A program made the translations under genes and the position numbers. 64,000 bases of DNA, taken from NCBI RefSeq assembly GCF_014850975.1, contig NZ_JACXST010000001.1:558001-622000 (forward strand), written 5' to 3'. This document shows positions 1 to 10,100 of this stretch, piece after piece. The notes under the pieces are model-generated. The model was not told where the DNA came from and ran no database searches. It saw only the letters and a list, made by a program, of their open reading frames with translations. The DNA is from Methylomonas fluvii. GTDB lineage: Bacteria; Pseudomonadota; Gammaproteobacteria; Methylococcales; Methylomonadaceae. Numbering within the stretch: the stretch's first letter is position 1; the number at the start of each line of letters is the position of its first letter.

Positions 1-2530
1 CGTCGATCAACAGCGCAGAGTTCAACTCCTTGCCGTAAGTAATTTTTAGTGGCAAATATGGGCTGTTGTTAAAAATAAAGCTTAGATTCAATGCTTGCTC
101 TTGATCGGCCGATTTGGCCAGAGCATCCTGGGTGTTGATCGTTACGCCCTGTAAGTTGCTGTTAATGCTCAGGGTGGACGGCTTAGCCGCATCGTAAGGC
201 AGCGTCAATACGGTTTGATAGTTAAAACTGCCGTCGGCAACCTGATTTTTCAGGAAGCTGAATTGCTTTTCCAAGCGCTGGATGTCGGTGGTGCCGTCTA
301 TCAGGATTTGCGTGGCGCTGGCATCGCTTTGCAGGATGGCATGTATCGGATAACCCAGAGTACTGCCTTCCAGGCGGTTGCTGCTGACCCGGTCTTCGGT
401 AAAACGCAGCACACCGCTAATGTCGTTGACGGCCAGATCGACCGGCTTCACCATTAAGCGAGCCTTATCCAGATGCGCATCCACTTTAACGGTGGTCGGC
501 AGCGTTTCGTAGTAAGCGATTTTCAGATCCAGATCGACTTGGGTATGGCCATCCGGTGCCAACACTTTGGCCAGCGGATCGATTTTGGCGCGTAACGGGG
601 TTTTTTGCAGATACTGCAAACTCTGCGGTAACTTGCTCTGCACCTGGCCCAACACGTAAACGTAGTCGCTATTGGCTAGGTCAGGAATCGAGACCACGGC
701 TTGATTGATGTCGACGTTTTCGCTATGGCCGCCATTGATCGCCACTTTCAGGTCCGCGCCGAGAAATTGCACATCGGCATGTACCGCGCGCAAATGCGGC
801 CACAGGGCATTGAACTGAATTTCGCCGTCGTCTATCTCAAACACTACTTCAAATAGGCCGGGACCGTTGGTAAACGGGAAGTCCGCCAATTTGCCATTCA
901 AGCGCATTTCGCCCTTGTCGATATGCCCGCCGATAAAAGCATCGTCCAGCCAGGCGACCGCATCCTTACCCATGATTTTGGCCGGCAGGTATTGCGGTAC
1001 GTTACTGATGTCTTTGAAATTGTCGAAACGGGTGCACATATCAATGACAGCGCTGTCGTCATTCTTGGGGATGCTGAGTTGCAGATGGGTTTGCGTGCGA
1101 AAGGCCGCGCTGTCCAGTTGCAGATTTTCGCTGGAGATTTGCCATTCGCTGTCGGTCTGCCGCCAGTTGACTCGGCCTTGCAAGCGCGGGACGTCCAGGC
1201 TACTCCTAAACATTTGTGGCGCATTGAATTTGGCGTTTGTGCTGTCGAATATCAGTTGCCCGCCCTGGTCGCCGGCAACGATTGAGCCGCTTAGCTCTTG
1301 TATTTGCGGCACGTCGTCTTGCGCATCGTTACCAAGGTGGCTGAAATGGCCGTTGAGTGCATAGCGTTGCTGATTACTCTCAGCGTAAAACGACAGATCG
1401 TGCAAAGTGCCGCGTGGATTGAGTTCCAGCCATTTAGCCCAATCGGTTTGCTCTGCCGGCAGAAACGGCGGTATCAAATGCATCAAGGCTTGCAAATTCA
1501 ACTGTTTGATCACGCCGCTGAGGTTGCCTTGCGCATCCTGCTGTAGATAGAGCTCGCCATCCCGCCAGCGCTGATGATTGGCGAAGACATTGACGTCGTA
1601 GGCGCTCCAGCGTTGCCGACCATTTTGTTCAGCCCAGGCCAGATTGCCTTCAAAGGTGTCGAGTTGCAGCGGTTTGCCTTGCTGTCTGCTGAGTTTAATC
1701 TGTTGGCCTTGCAGATAACCGCTTACTTGGTAGGGCATCGATTCGCGCCATTGGCTCCAGATCCGTATATCGCCTGAGCCGGATTCCAAATGCAAGCCCA
1801 GCGGTAAATCCTCGATCAGCCAAGCCGGCCCTTGCAGATTGCTGCCTTCCACATAAATTTGGCCGTTTATGCCATTGGCCTGGAAGATATTGCCGTCAAG
1901 TCGGGCGGAAATGCGCAAGCTGTCACCGTATTGCTCCGGCAAACTACTTATTAGATGAAGCTCGTGGCTTTGATCCAGATAGTGGTTTTTGATCAGCAAA
2001 TCGAAGTGTTCGACAGTCACCGGCGGCCGATGCCGCTTCAGATCCTGCCACGTCACCTGGCTTTGCAGAATCTCGTATTTGCCGCCCTGTAACAGCCACA
2101 ACGGTTGCCCGTCGCTGCTTTGCAAACCTTTGATGCTGAGGCTGCCGTCCTCATTACGCAGAATATCCAGTTTGGCGCCCACCAGCGTCACCCAACTCGC
2201 AGCCATGGGGTCCTGGGTCAATAGCCATTCCAGCAAATCGATGCCGATCCGTACTTCTTGCAGGCGGATAGCCGGCTTGGCCCCGGCTTCGGTGGCTTCG
2301 ATAGCGATTTCCCGCAACAATAATTCCGGGCTGAAGCCGCGCATATTCGCGCCCAGCCTGCCGATATGCAGCGGAATACCGGTGGTCTCGCGGACTTTTT
2401 GCTCCAGCGCGCTGCGGTAATCGGCGATATCGATCAAAAAAACCCGTACCGCGCTCAAGACGAGGGCAATCGTGATCAGCGACCAGAACAACAGGTGTCG
2501 GGTAGCCCGGGTAACGTGATGAATAACCAA
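1..2530 (-). CDS. yhdP: YhdP/AsmA-like envelope protein (3' end beyond window)
   Basis: This is an open minus-strand frame from about 2530 to the left edge (more than 840 residues) with no stop. The N-terminus has one hydrophobic segment (around HLLFWSLITIALVL), followed by a long polar, beta-rich periplasmic region of the DUF3971/AsmA-like type. YhdP-family proteins are inner-membrane-anchored bridges implicated in phospholipid transport to the outer membrane. The family call rests on layout, size and position directly after rng, as in enterobacteria. The only start near the membrane segment is a TTG at 2530, because the TAG that ends rng lies in frame just upstream. The gene probably shares the rng transcript. 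The C-terminus is missing from the window. Confidence 0.8.
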   Translation of the reverse strand, partial: MVIHHVTRATRHLLFWSLITIALVLSAVRVFLIDIADYRSALEQKVRETTGIPLHIGRLGANMRGFSPELLLREIAIEATEAGAKPAIRLQEVRIGIDLLEWLLTQDPMAASWVTLVGAKLDILRNEDGSLSIKGLQSSDGQPLWLLQGGKYEILQSQVTWQDLKRHRPPVTVEHFDLLIKNHYLDQSHELHLISSLPEQYGDSLRISARLDGNIFQANGINGQIYVEGSNLQGPAWLIEDLPLGLHLESGSGDIRIWSQWRESMPYQVSGYLQGQQIKLSRQQGKPLQLDTFEGNLAWAEQNGRQRWSAYDVNVFANHQRWRDGELYLQQDAQGNLSGVIKQLNLQALMHLIPPFLPAEQTDWAKWLELNPRGTLHDLSFYAESNQQRYALNGHFSHLGNDAQDDVPQIQELSGSIVAGDQGGQLIFDSTNAKFNAPQMFRSSLDVPRLQGRVNWRQTDSEWQISSENLQLDSAAFRTQTHLQLSIPKNDDSAVIDMCTRFDNFKDISNVPQYLPAKIMGKDAVAWLDDAFIGGHIDKGEMRLNGKLADFPFTNGPGLFEVVFEIDDGEIQFNALWPHLRAVHADVQFLGADLKVAINGGHSENVDINQAVVSIPDLANSDYVYVLGQVQSKLPQSLQYLQKTPLRAKIDPLAKVLAPDGHTQVDLDLKIAYYETLPTTVKVDAHLDKARLMVKPVDLAVNDISGVLRFTEDRVSSNRLEGSTLGYPIHAILQSDASATQILIDGTTDIQRLEKQFSFLKNQVADGSFNYQTVLTLPYDAAKPSTLSINSNLQGVTINTQDALAKSADQEQALNLSFIFNNSPYLPLKITYGKELNSALLID

Positions 2531-2539
2531 AATAGCCGC

Positions 2540-3997
2540 CTATAACAACACCACGTCGTAGTGCTCCTGGTTATATTCGGCTTCGGCGCGGATTTTAATA
2601 CCGACTTTCAAGAACATTTCCAGCTCCGCCAGCATATCGGCTTCTTCGTCCAGCAGCATTTCCACGACTTGCTCGGACGCTAATACCAGGATCTGCTGGA
2701 CATTGTATTGCCTGACCACGCGAATAATTTCCCGAAAAATTTCCAGACAGATCGATTCGGCGGTTTTCAAGACGCCGCGGCCGCCGCAAGTCGAGCAAGG
2801 CTCGCAGAGGATATGCTCCAGACTCTCGCGGGTGCGTTTGCGGGTCATTTCTACCAGACCCAGTGCGGATACTTCGGTGATCTTGGTCTTGGCGTGATCC
2901 TTGTCCAGATTGCGCTGCAAGGCGGTCAACACCTGCTTTTTGTGATCCTCGCTTTGCATATCGATGAAATCGATAATGATGATACCGCCCAAATTGCGCA
3001 GCCGCAGCTGACGGGAAATGGTCTGGGCCGCCTCCAGATTGGTCTTGAAGATGGTTTCTTCCAGATTGCGGCCACCGACGTAGCCGCCGGTATTGACGTC
3101 AACGGTGGTCATCGATTCGGTCTGATCGAATACCAAATGGCCGCCGGATTTGAGTTTGACCTTACGGTCCAGCGCCTTGCTGATTTCGTCTTCGACGTTG
3201 TAAATATCGAACACCGGCCGTTCGCCGGAATAATGCTCGATCACCGAAACGATCTCCGGTACGAAGGTTTCGGCGAATTCGACCAGTCTGAGAAAGGTTT
3301 CCTTGGAATCGACCCGAATTTTTTCGATGCCGTCTTTGTACAAATCCCGCAAGGTGCGAATGCTGAGCGGCAGATCTTCGTGGATCAAGGTTTTGACCTT
3401 GGCCTTGCTGCTTTTTTCCAGGATGGATTCCCAGAGTTTGTGCAAAAAAGTCATGTCAGAATACAAAATCACGTCTTCCACACACTCGGCCGCAGTACGG
3501 GCGATGAAGCCGCCCGGCACCTGGTGTTTCAGCTGATAGGCTTCGATGCAAGCCCGCAAGCGGGTGCGCTCGGATTCGCATTCGATACGTTGCGACACGC
3601 CGGAGTTACCGGCATAGGGCATGTAAACTTGGTAGCGGGACGGGATGGAAATGTCGGTGGTCAGTCGCGCGCCCTTGTTGCCGAGCGGATCTTTGGTAAC
3701 TTGCACCACCAGTTTTTGGCCTTCCTTTAAATAATGCTCGATATTTTCCGAGGCTTTTTCGGCCAGTTCCTTGCTACTGAAATCGGATAAATGTAAAAAC
3801 GCCGCCTTTTCCAAACCAATATCGACAAAAGCCGCCTGCATGCCCGGCAACACGCGGCACACCTCGCCTTTGTAGATGTTGCCGACCAAACCTTTTTGCC
3901 GGACCCGTTCGATAATCAGTTCTTGCAGGACGCCGTTTTCGATCACCGCTACCCGAGTTTCCGGCGGCGTGACGTTGATTAATATTTCTTCGCTCAT
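2540..3997 (-). CDS. rng: Ribonuclease G
   Basis: This is a 485-residue endoribonuclease of the RNase E/G family, acting in 16S rRNA 5'-end maturation and mRNA turnover. It shows an N-terminal S1 domain (about residues 35-120, around GLVGNIYKGEV). The two metal-binding aspartate regions follow, in TTVDVNTGGYVGG and IIIIDFIDM. A Zn-link-type Cys motif, CEPCSTCGGRG, comes after them. The start is the ATG at 3997, which overlaps the maf stop (ATGA). A longer upstream reading in the same frame has no homology and runs inside maf. Length matches RNase G rather than the much longer RNase E. Confidence 0.95.
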   Translation of the reverse strand: MSEEILINVTPPETRVAVIENGVLQELIIERVRQKGLVGNIYKGEVCRVLPGMQAAFVDIGLEKAAFLHLSDFSSKELAEKASENIEHYLKEGQKLVVQVTKDPLGNKGARLTTDISIPSRYQVYMPYAGNSGVSQRIECESERTRLRACIEAYQLKHQVPGGFIARTAAECVEDVILYSDMTFLHKLWESILEKSSKAKVKTLIHEDLPLSIRTLRDLYKDGIEKIRVDSKETFLRLVEFAETFVPEIVSVIEHYSGERPVFDIYNVEDEISKALDRKVKLKSGGHLVFDQTESMTTVDVNTGGYVGGRNLEETIFKTNLEAAQTISRQLRLRNLGGIIIIDFIDMQSEDHKKQVLTALQRNLDKDHAKTKITEVSALGLVEMTRKRTRESLEHILCEPCSTCGGRGVLKTAESICLEIFREIIRVVRQYNVQQILVLASEQVVEMLLDEEADMLAELEMFLKVGIKIRAEAEYNQEHYDVVLL

Positions 3998-4569
3998 GGG
4001 ATGATGTCTATGCCTGCTAGGCTTAATATTTGCGCGGTTTCGAAGAGCGGTAAGCCCATCACGCCGGAAAAACTGCCGGTGATCGATTCGATAAATACGC
4101 TGGCCAAGCCTTGAATGGCATAGGCGCCAGCCTTGTCGCACGGTTCCCCGGTTTGCCAATAGGCGACGATTTCCTGATGGCTCAAGTGTCGGAAGCGTAC
4201 TTCGCTGACGCTAAGCGCTTGCCAGTGTTGCTCACCGCGTAAGGATACCGCGCTATAGACTTGATGGCTGCGACCAGACAGATGACTGAGCATTTCAATG
4301 GCGTGCTGCAAATCGTCCGGTTTGCCGAGGATGCGGCCGTCGCAAATCACGCTGGTATCCGCGGCCAGTACCGGTAAATCAGTGCCGACCGTCGCCAGGC
4401 AGAGCGCGGACTTTTCCGCTGCTACCCGTTCGACGTAAGCGGCCGGCGCTTCGCCCGGCCAAGGCGTTTCGTCAATATCGACCGCCATGATACTGTGACG
4501 GATGCCGATTTGCTTGAGCAATTCGCTGCGGCGTGGTGAGGCGGAGGCCAGGATCAGTTGTGGATACAT
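3994..4569 (-). CDS. maf: Maf-family nucleoside triphosphate pyrophosphatase
   Basis: This 191-residue protein begins with the Maf signature LILASASPRRSELL. It also has the conserved ADTSVICDGRILGKP and the C-terminal SFSGVMGLPL motifs. Maf/YhdE proteins hydrolyse dTTP, UTP and modified pyrimidine nucleotides to monophosphates, as house-cleaning enzymes linked to division arrest. The gene lies between rlmH (4-nt gap upstream) and rng (ATGA overlap downstream), the common gammaproteobacterial order, so co-translation with rng is likely. Confidence 0.95.
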   Translation of the reverse strand: MYPQLILASASPRRSELLKQIGIRHSIMAVDIDETPWPGEAPAAYVERVAAEKSALCLATVGTDLPVLAADTSVICDGRILGKPDDLQHAIEMLSHLSGRSHQVYSAVSLRGEQHWQALSVSEVRFRHLSHQEIVAYWQTGEPCDKAGAYAIQGLASVFIESITGSFSGVMGLPLFETAQILSLAGIDIIP

Positions 4570-4573
4570 GCGC

Positions 4574-5038
4574 TTAACGATGGTACGGGTGATTATTCAG
4601 CAGACTCCAGGCCCGGTAGATTTGTTCAGCGACAATTACTCGAACCAAAGGATGCGGGAAGGTCAGCGGTGAGAGGCTCCAGGATTCCTGCGCCAGGTCG
4701 CGCACTTGCTGAGACAAGCCTTCCGGTCCGCCTATCATCAGTGCCACCGGCTGGCCGTTACCCAGCCAGCGTTGCAGCGCTTGCGCCAGATTAGGCGTGG
4801 TCCAGGGCTTGCCGGGTATGTCCAGCGTCACCACGTGCGCCCTGCTGGGCAATGCCGCTATCATCCGTTCTCCTTCGTCCTTGGTTATCCGGGCAATGTC
4901 GCCGCTGCGGCGCTTGTCCGGGGCAATTTCCTTGAGCAGCAACTCGCATTCGCGCGGCAACCGCTTGGCATATTCATTATAACCTTGCTGTACCCAGTCC
5001 GGCATTTTGTTGCCGACGGCTATCATGTGGATTTGCAT
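4574..5038 (-). CDS. rlmH: 23S rRNA (pseudouridine1915-N3)-methyltransferase RlmH
   Basis: This 154-residue SPOUT methyltransferase modifies pseudouridine 1915 in helix 69 of 23S rRNA using S-adenosylmethionine. Characteristic stretches are the N-terminal MQIHMIAVGNKMPDW, the SAM-binding trefoil-knot glycine segment MIGGPEGLS and the C-terminal LVRVIVAEQIYRAWSLLNNHPYHR-type end. Length is exactly typical. It is the first gene of the minus-strand rlmH-maf-rng-yhdP block. In some genomes rsfS precedes it, but here the upstream region is non-coding. Confidence 0.96.
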   Translation of the reverse strand: MQIHMIAVGNKMPDWVQQGYNEYAKRLPRECELLLKEIAPDKRRSGDIARITKDEGERMIAALPSRAHVVTLDIPGKPWTTPNLAQALQRWLGNGQPVALMIGGPEGLSQQVRDLAQESWSLSPLTFPHPLVRVIVAEQIYRAWSLLNNHPYHR

Positions 5039-5362
5039 AGTTGTTACAGGCTATCAATTCGCGGGAAAACGGGACAAAGAACTTGGGTGGCATTCATGCG
5101 CACAGCGTTTACAAAAGTCGCAGAGTTATTGTCGCCAATCGCCAGCGTGACCTTATTAGGCATGTGTAGGATCCCCAAATCCCGATACTTTTTGCTGCGC
5201 TTAGGTTACACGAAGCGCCAGGCTTTGCGAAATCGGCTCTATCGCCCGAGGTGCGAAGTCTTAAGGATAGGGCTGGTTTATTTAAACCAATTTTTTCCCA
5301 AATTGGCTTTTTTCAACCAAATGTCGTTAGAATGCTTGTTGTATTGGACTTAAACGATAACA
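5039..5362. promoter_or_regulatory. Divergent intergenic region with two abutting palindromes
   Basis: This 324-bp stretch separates rlmH (minus) from the first carbon-uptake gene (plus), and no gene is recognised in it. Two dyads abut near the plus-strand gene: GGTTTA-TT-TAAACC at 5275-5288 and CCAATTT-N6-AAATTGG at 5287-5306. A weak -10-like TAGAAT is at 5328-5333 with TTGGCT 19 bp upstream (5303-5308). The dyads are plausible operator half-sites for a regulator of the carbon-uptake cluster. This is inference from symmetry and position only. Confidence 0.35.
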
Positions 5363-6835
5363 ATGGTGATGCTAAGCGCGCTGTTATGGACCCCGGCGCT
5401 GGGGGCAATATTGCTGGTAATGGTCTCCGGCCGGAATAGCCGATTGATCAGAATTGTAGCTAATGTATTCAGCTTGGCGGCGTTGTTGCTGGCCTGCTTG
5501 CTATTGGCCCGGTTCGACGCCGGCGACACGACACTGCAATTTAGCGAGTTCTATCCCCTTAACCCCAAGCTTGGCAGCGCCTACGCGCTCGGTGTAGACG
5601 GCCTGTCCATGCCGATGCTGGTACTGGCGACCTTGTTGACTAGTATTTCCCTGTTGGCTTCGTTTTCCCTGTCCGATAGCATCAAGGGCTATCACATCTC
5701 CATTCTCTTGCTGGAATTCGGCATGCTCGGCGTGTTTATGGCGCAAGACTGGGCGCTGTTTTACATCTTCTGGGAAGTCACCTTGATCCCGCTGTTTTTC
5801 CTGATCGACCGCTGGGGCGGCAAGCGCCGGCATGCCGCCAGCCTGAATTTCGTGTTGTACACGATGGGCGGCTCGGTATTCATGTTGCTGAGTTTATTGG
5901 CGATCAGTCAATACGATCTGGAAAACCAGGGCTCATTGATGGCCTCAATGGGCCAAGCCGCGCAAAACATGCCGGAGATCGAACAGGTTTTGGTTCTGCT
6001 GGGTTTCCTGATTGGCTTTGGCGTGAAAATGCCGATATTTCCCTTGCATGGCTGGCTACCGTTGGCTCACGTTGAAGCACCCAGCCCGATTAGTATTTTG
6101 CTATCCGGTATTTTGCTGAAAATGGGCGCCTATGGCTTGCTGCGCTGCGTGGTGATGTTGCCGGTTGCCGCCAAACTCATCCAACCGTTGCTGGTATTTC
6201 TGGCTCTATTCGGCATGCTTTACGGTGGCTTGCTGGCCTGGCGGCAACGCGATCTGAAAGCCATGGTGGCTTACTCCTCATTGAGTCATATGGGCGTGGT
6301 CCTGCTGGGCATTGCCGCGCTGAATCAAACCGGCTTCACCGGCGCAATTCTACAAATGACTGCGCACGGCTTGATCGCCGGCGCGTTATTTTTATTGGTG
6401 GGCCTGCTTTACGAGCGCACGCATACCCGCAACATTCAAGATTACAGTTCGCTGGTGCAGGTCATGCCGCGCTTCGCCACCTTAACCACCTTGACTTTGC
6501 TGGCGGCCATGGGCTTGCCCGGCTCCGTGGGATTTATTGCGGAACTGCATACCCTAATCGGCGGCTTTCAGGAATGGGGAGGTTTGATGGTGTTTTTTAG
6601 CCTCAGTATTCTGATCAGCGCTGCCTATGCGATGCGCACCATCGGCTTACTGTTTACCGGGCCGGTGAAACCGCAGATGCGCGAGATTGCCGACCTGAAA
6701 TCTTTGGAACTGATGGCTTCCGGCGTGTTGGTTGGCGGCATTGTGTTGTTTGGTTTGCTGCCGGCGCCGTTGATTGATTTGTCGACCGCGACGGTGGGGA
6801 AGATGTTGGCGGTGATGGGGGAGAGGTTGCCGTGA
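5363..6835 (+). CDS. NuoM-like proton-translocating subunit, first of the inorganic-carbon cluster
   Basis: This is a 490-residue polytopic membrane protein of the complex I/Mrp antiporter (proton_antipo_M) family. The TM5 glutamate is E138 (FYIFWEVTLIP) and the TM7 lysine is K222 (GFGVKMPIFPLHGWLP); both are the residues proton-pumping subunits need. No other complex I genes are nearby. It sits instead upstream of dabA and three further subunits of the same superfamily, so it probably belongs to a DAB-like inorganic-carbon transporter, not to NADH dehydrogenase. The ATG at 5363 or the one at 5369 could be the start; neither has a strong ribosome-binding site. A 361-bp repeat-bearing gap separates it from dabA. 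Confidence 0.85.
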   Translation: MVMLSALLWTPALGAILLVMVSGRNSRLIRIVANVFSLAALLLACLLLARFDAGDTTLQFSEFYPLNPKLGSAYALGVDGLSMPMLVLATLLTSISLLASFSLSDSIKGYHISILLLEFGMLGVFMAQDWALFYIFWEVTLIPLFFLIDRWGGKRRHAASLNFVLYTMGGSVFMLLSLLAISQYDLENQGSLMASMGQAAQNMPEIEQVLVLLGFLIGFGVKMPIFPLHGWLPLAHVEAPSPISILLSGILLKMGAYGLLRCVVMLPVAAKLIQPLLVFLALFGMLYGGLLAWRQRDLKAMVAYSSLSHMGVVLLGIAALNQTGFTGAILQMTAHGLIAGALFLLVGLLYERTHTRNIQDYSSLVQVMPRFATLTTLTLLAAMGLPGSVGFIAELHTLIGGFQEWGGLMVFFSLSILISAAYAMRTIGLLFTGPVKPQMREIADLKSLELMASGVLVGGIVLFGLLPAPLIDLSTATVGKMLAVMGERLP

Positions 6836-7196
6836 TGTTGTTTTTTGTTGCACATGCGGTCGCTTGGATAATGATGTGTCGCTATCGCGACGGCATTTTA
6901 ATGTCGGTTCTCGGACCGACAGCCGAGCTACTTTCTTTTGCTCCGCCAAAAGAAAGTAGCCAAAGAAAAGGCGGCCCGGATGCAGCTCATTTCCTGCGCT
7001 CCTCGCTTTTGGCAGGGGTTGCCGAAAGGGGCTTCCTGCCCCTTCGGCAACGCGATGCATCCCTGCATCGCCCCTACGGGCTGATCCTGCCAAAAGCTCC
7101 GGTGCTCGGCGCAGCATACGGGATAAACACCCTTACCAACTTCAACGGACGACCCCAATTGTTCGGCGTGTCAATGAATATGGAATTGATTTGATC
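6836..7196. repeat. Structured intergenic repeat region, nested inverted repeats
   Basis: This 361-bp gap holds several hairpins. They are GTCGGT-N6-ACCGAC (6903-6920); a perfect 13-bp dyad GCTACTTTCTTTT-N8-AAAAGAAAGTAGC (6927-6960); a near-perfect TTGCCGAAAGGGGC/GCCCCTTCGGCAA stem starting near 7019; and an outer CTTTTGGCAGG (about 7009) paired with CCTGCCAAAAG (about 7088). The composition resembles dispersed intergenic repeats of many gammaproteobacterial genomes (motif AAAGAAAGTAGCCAAAGAAAAGGC). No other copy was noticed in this window. It may attenuate or stabilise the transcript between the NuoM-like gene and dabA. No protein is supported here. Confidence 0.6.
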
Positions 7197-10100
7197 ATGC
7201 ACGATTCCATATCAAACATCGCTTCTCCGCGCGACATCATCATAGGCGCGATCCATCACCTAGATCATCTGCTGCCGGGGCAAGCGCCGATTCACGACTT
7301 CGTGCATCACAACACCTTGCATGGCTTTCAGCATTTGCCGTTCGAACAAGCGCTGGCGGAATTTACCGAATTGACGGGTGTCAGTTGTTATCTGCCTGCC
7401 GAACAGTTTCGCGAGTTTTATGCGCAGGGCCGGATAGCCGATGACGACATCGATGCCGCGTTGGCGCAGCAATTTGCGGATGCGCTAGACGCCGAAATTT
7501 GCACAATTAATGGCAAAATCATCACGCGAGACATGCTTTACCGACTGTCATTGCTGCACGATTTGGCGGCCCTGACGCCCGCGCAATTCGATTGGCAGGT
7601 GCGTGAGCTCGGGGTCTTGGAGAACATGTCAAGCAACGGCGAAAAGGCTTCAGAGTTATGGGATGGCTTGCTCGCCAAGCTTGGTTTGCAAATGCCGGAT
7701 TTGCATCCGGAAGATTTGCTCGATCTGTCCGTCGAGCAAATCCGGCAATGGCTGCCGAATGCGGCGAATGCCGGCGCAGAACAGCAGATGCGCCAATCCG
7801 GCATGGAGAGCCTCGAAAGCCTTTTTGCACGGGTCGGCGGCAGTTTGACCTTACGCGGATTGCTGCTGGCGTTGACCGGCAAGGATATTCTGGACACGGT
7901 GCGGCGGCAATTGATTCGCCTGTGCGCATCCTTATTGGATGAAGGATTGGCGGCCTGGCGTTTACCCAAGCGGGAAGAATTGGGTTTGTATCAAGCTTGG
8001 CGGGAGAGTTTGATCTACGATGCCCAACCGATTTTTCATGAATTGCATGATTGGCAAGCAGTGACCGCGGCGCTGCCCGCCGACGCCATCGACGCCATCG
8101 CCCAACAACTGACGGCGCTGGCAGTCCCGGAATCACGCTGGGCAGACTATTTGCAAAGACTGGCGCTTGAGCTGCCTGGTTGGTCGGGTTTGATCAACTG
8201 GCGGCAAACTCATCCCGATTATCAAGCGGGCGACGCCACCCAACCTCTATTGGCGGATTACCTGGCGATACGCTTAACCCTGGATCGGGTTTACGCGGAA
8301 CAGCTATGTCGGCGGCAATGGAGTTGCGAGGCGCAACTGGACAAACTCCGCGGTTATTTTTTGAAAAACCTGGCTGAGTTTTCGGTCAGGCATACTTTGT
8401 TTCAAGGTCAATTGCCGGAGTATTTGGCGCTGGCGGCGCAGGCTTTGCTTAACGATGCGGCGCGGGACAAGCAGGCCTGGCAGACTTTGGCCGAACGAAT
8501 TTGGACCTGGCAACTCAGTCCATTGGCACCCCCATCCTCAAATCTCAATGTTTATAACCAGGGTTGGCGGCTGTTTCGATTCTGCCAGTTACTCGGCTTA
8601 ACTGCCCGCGACGTGCAGCATATCGAATCCGCCCAATTATTGAATTGCTTGGCCAGCATCGACGCTTTCAGCGAAGCCGATCGCAATACTGTCTGGCTTA
8701 GCGCTTACGAGCGCCACTATCAGCAAGCGCTGCTGCACGCCTTGCATGCCAATCACAATAGAGGTCGTTGGGCGCAGCGCGACAGCCGACCCGAAGCACA
8801 AATCGTGTTTTGCATGGACGACCGCGAGGAAGGCATCCGCCGGCATTTGGAAGAACTCAATCCGGCTATCGAAACGCTGGGAGCCGCCGGTTTTTTTGGC
8901 GTACCGATGAATTATCAAGGCCTGGACGACAGCAAATTAACGGCCCTTTGTCCGGTAGTGGTCGTGCCTGCCCACAATGTTCAAGAGTGCAGCCATCCCG
9001 GCCAGGAACAAGCACTGGCTCGCCACCGGCAAGGCCGCAATCTGAAACAACGGATCGTCAATTTGCTCCAGCACGGTTTGCGCCGCGATGCGCTACTAGC
9101 GTATCCGGTGATTAATGCCATGGCGCCGTTTACTTTGCTCGGTTTGCTGGCGAAAAGTTTCATTCCCAAAGCGCAGCATCAGTTGCTGACTGCGGTGGCG
9201 AAAGGAATCGCGCCCGACGTGCCATCGCAATTACATTTTACCGCTGGCAACCCCGAGACGCCGGCCTCGCCCCAACAACCCAGATTTGGCTTTACCGACC
9301 AGGAGCAAGCCGAGCGCATAGCCGGATTTTTGCGTAATACCGGTCTGACTTACGGCTTTGCCGAATTGGTCGTATTGATGGGCCACGGCTCGATGAGCCA
9401 AAACAATCCGCATTTATCTGCATACGATTGCGGCGCCTGCAGCGGCCGACACGGCGGACCGAACGCCCGGCTGTTCGCGGCAATGGCAAACCGGCCAGAA
9501 GTCAGGCAATTACTGGCCGAACGCGGCATCGTTATCCCTGCCGACACCTGGTTCATCGGCGCCGAACACAACACCTGCGACGAAGACATCATCTGGTATG
9601 ACAGCAGCGCCGTACCGCAGGAGCGCCAACTGGCTTTCAACAAATTTAAGCAGCAGATGCAACACGCGCAGCGCATGTCGGCACACGAACGTTGCCGGCG
9701 TTTGGCGTCGGCGCCGCGCCGGCCACAGCCCAAACAGGCCTTGCGACATTTTCTAAATCGCGCTGCCGATTTTTCCCAGGCTCGACCGGAGCTGGGCCAT
9801 GCCACCAACGCGGCTGCGTTGGTCGGCAGGCGCTCGTTAACGCAAGGTGCGTTTTTTGACCGCCGCCTGTTTTTGATTTCCTACGATCCTAGCCAGGACC
9901 CGGAGGGGACAGTGCTGGAAGGCATCTTGCTGGCGGTCGGTCCGGTCGGCGCCGGCATCAATCTGGAATATTATTTTTCCACCGTGAATAACGAGCGGCT
10001 GGGTTGCGGCTCGAAAGTGCCGCACAATCTGACCGGTTTTTGCGCGGTGATGGAAGGCGCCGGCAGCGATTTGCGCACCGGTTTGCCCCGGCAGATGATA

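Noticed and set aside
2708-3730. Long plus-strand open frame opposite rng
   Set aside because: It is antisense to a fully conserved RNase G and has no recognisable domain; it results from codon bias.
4706-5353. Plus-strand open frame across rlmH and the intergenic region
   Set aside because: The first half is antisense to rlmH and there is no motif in the rest.
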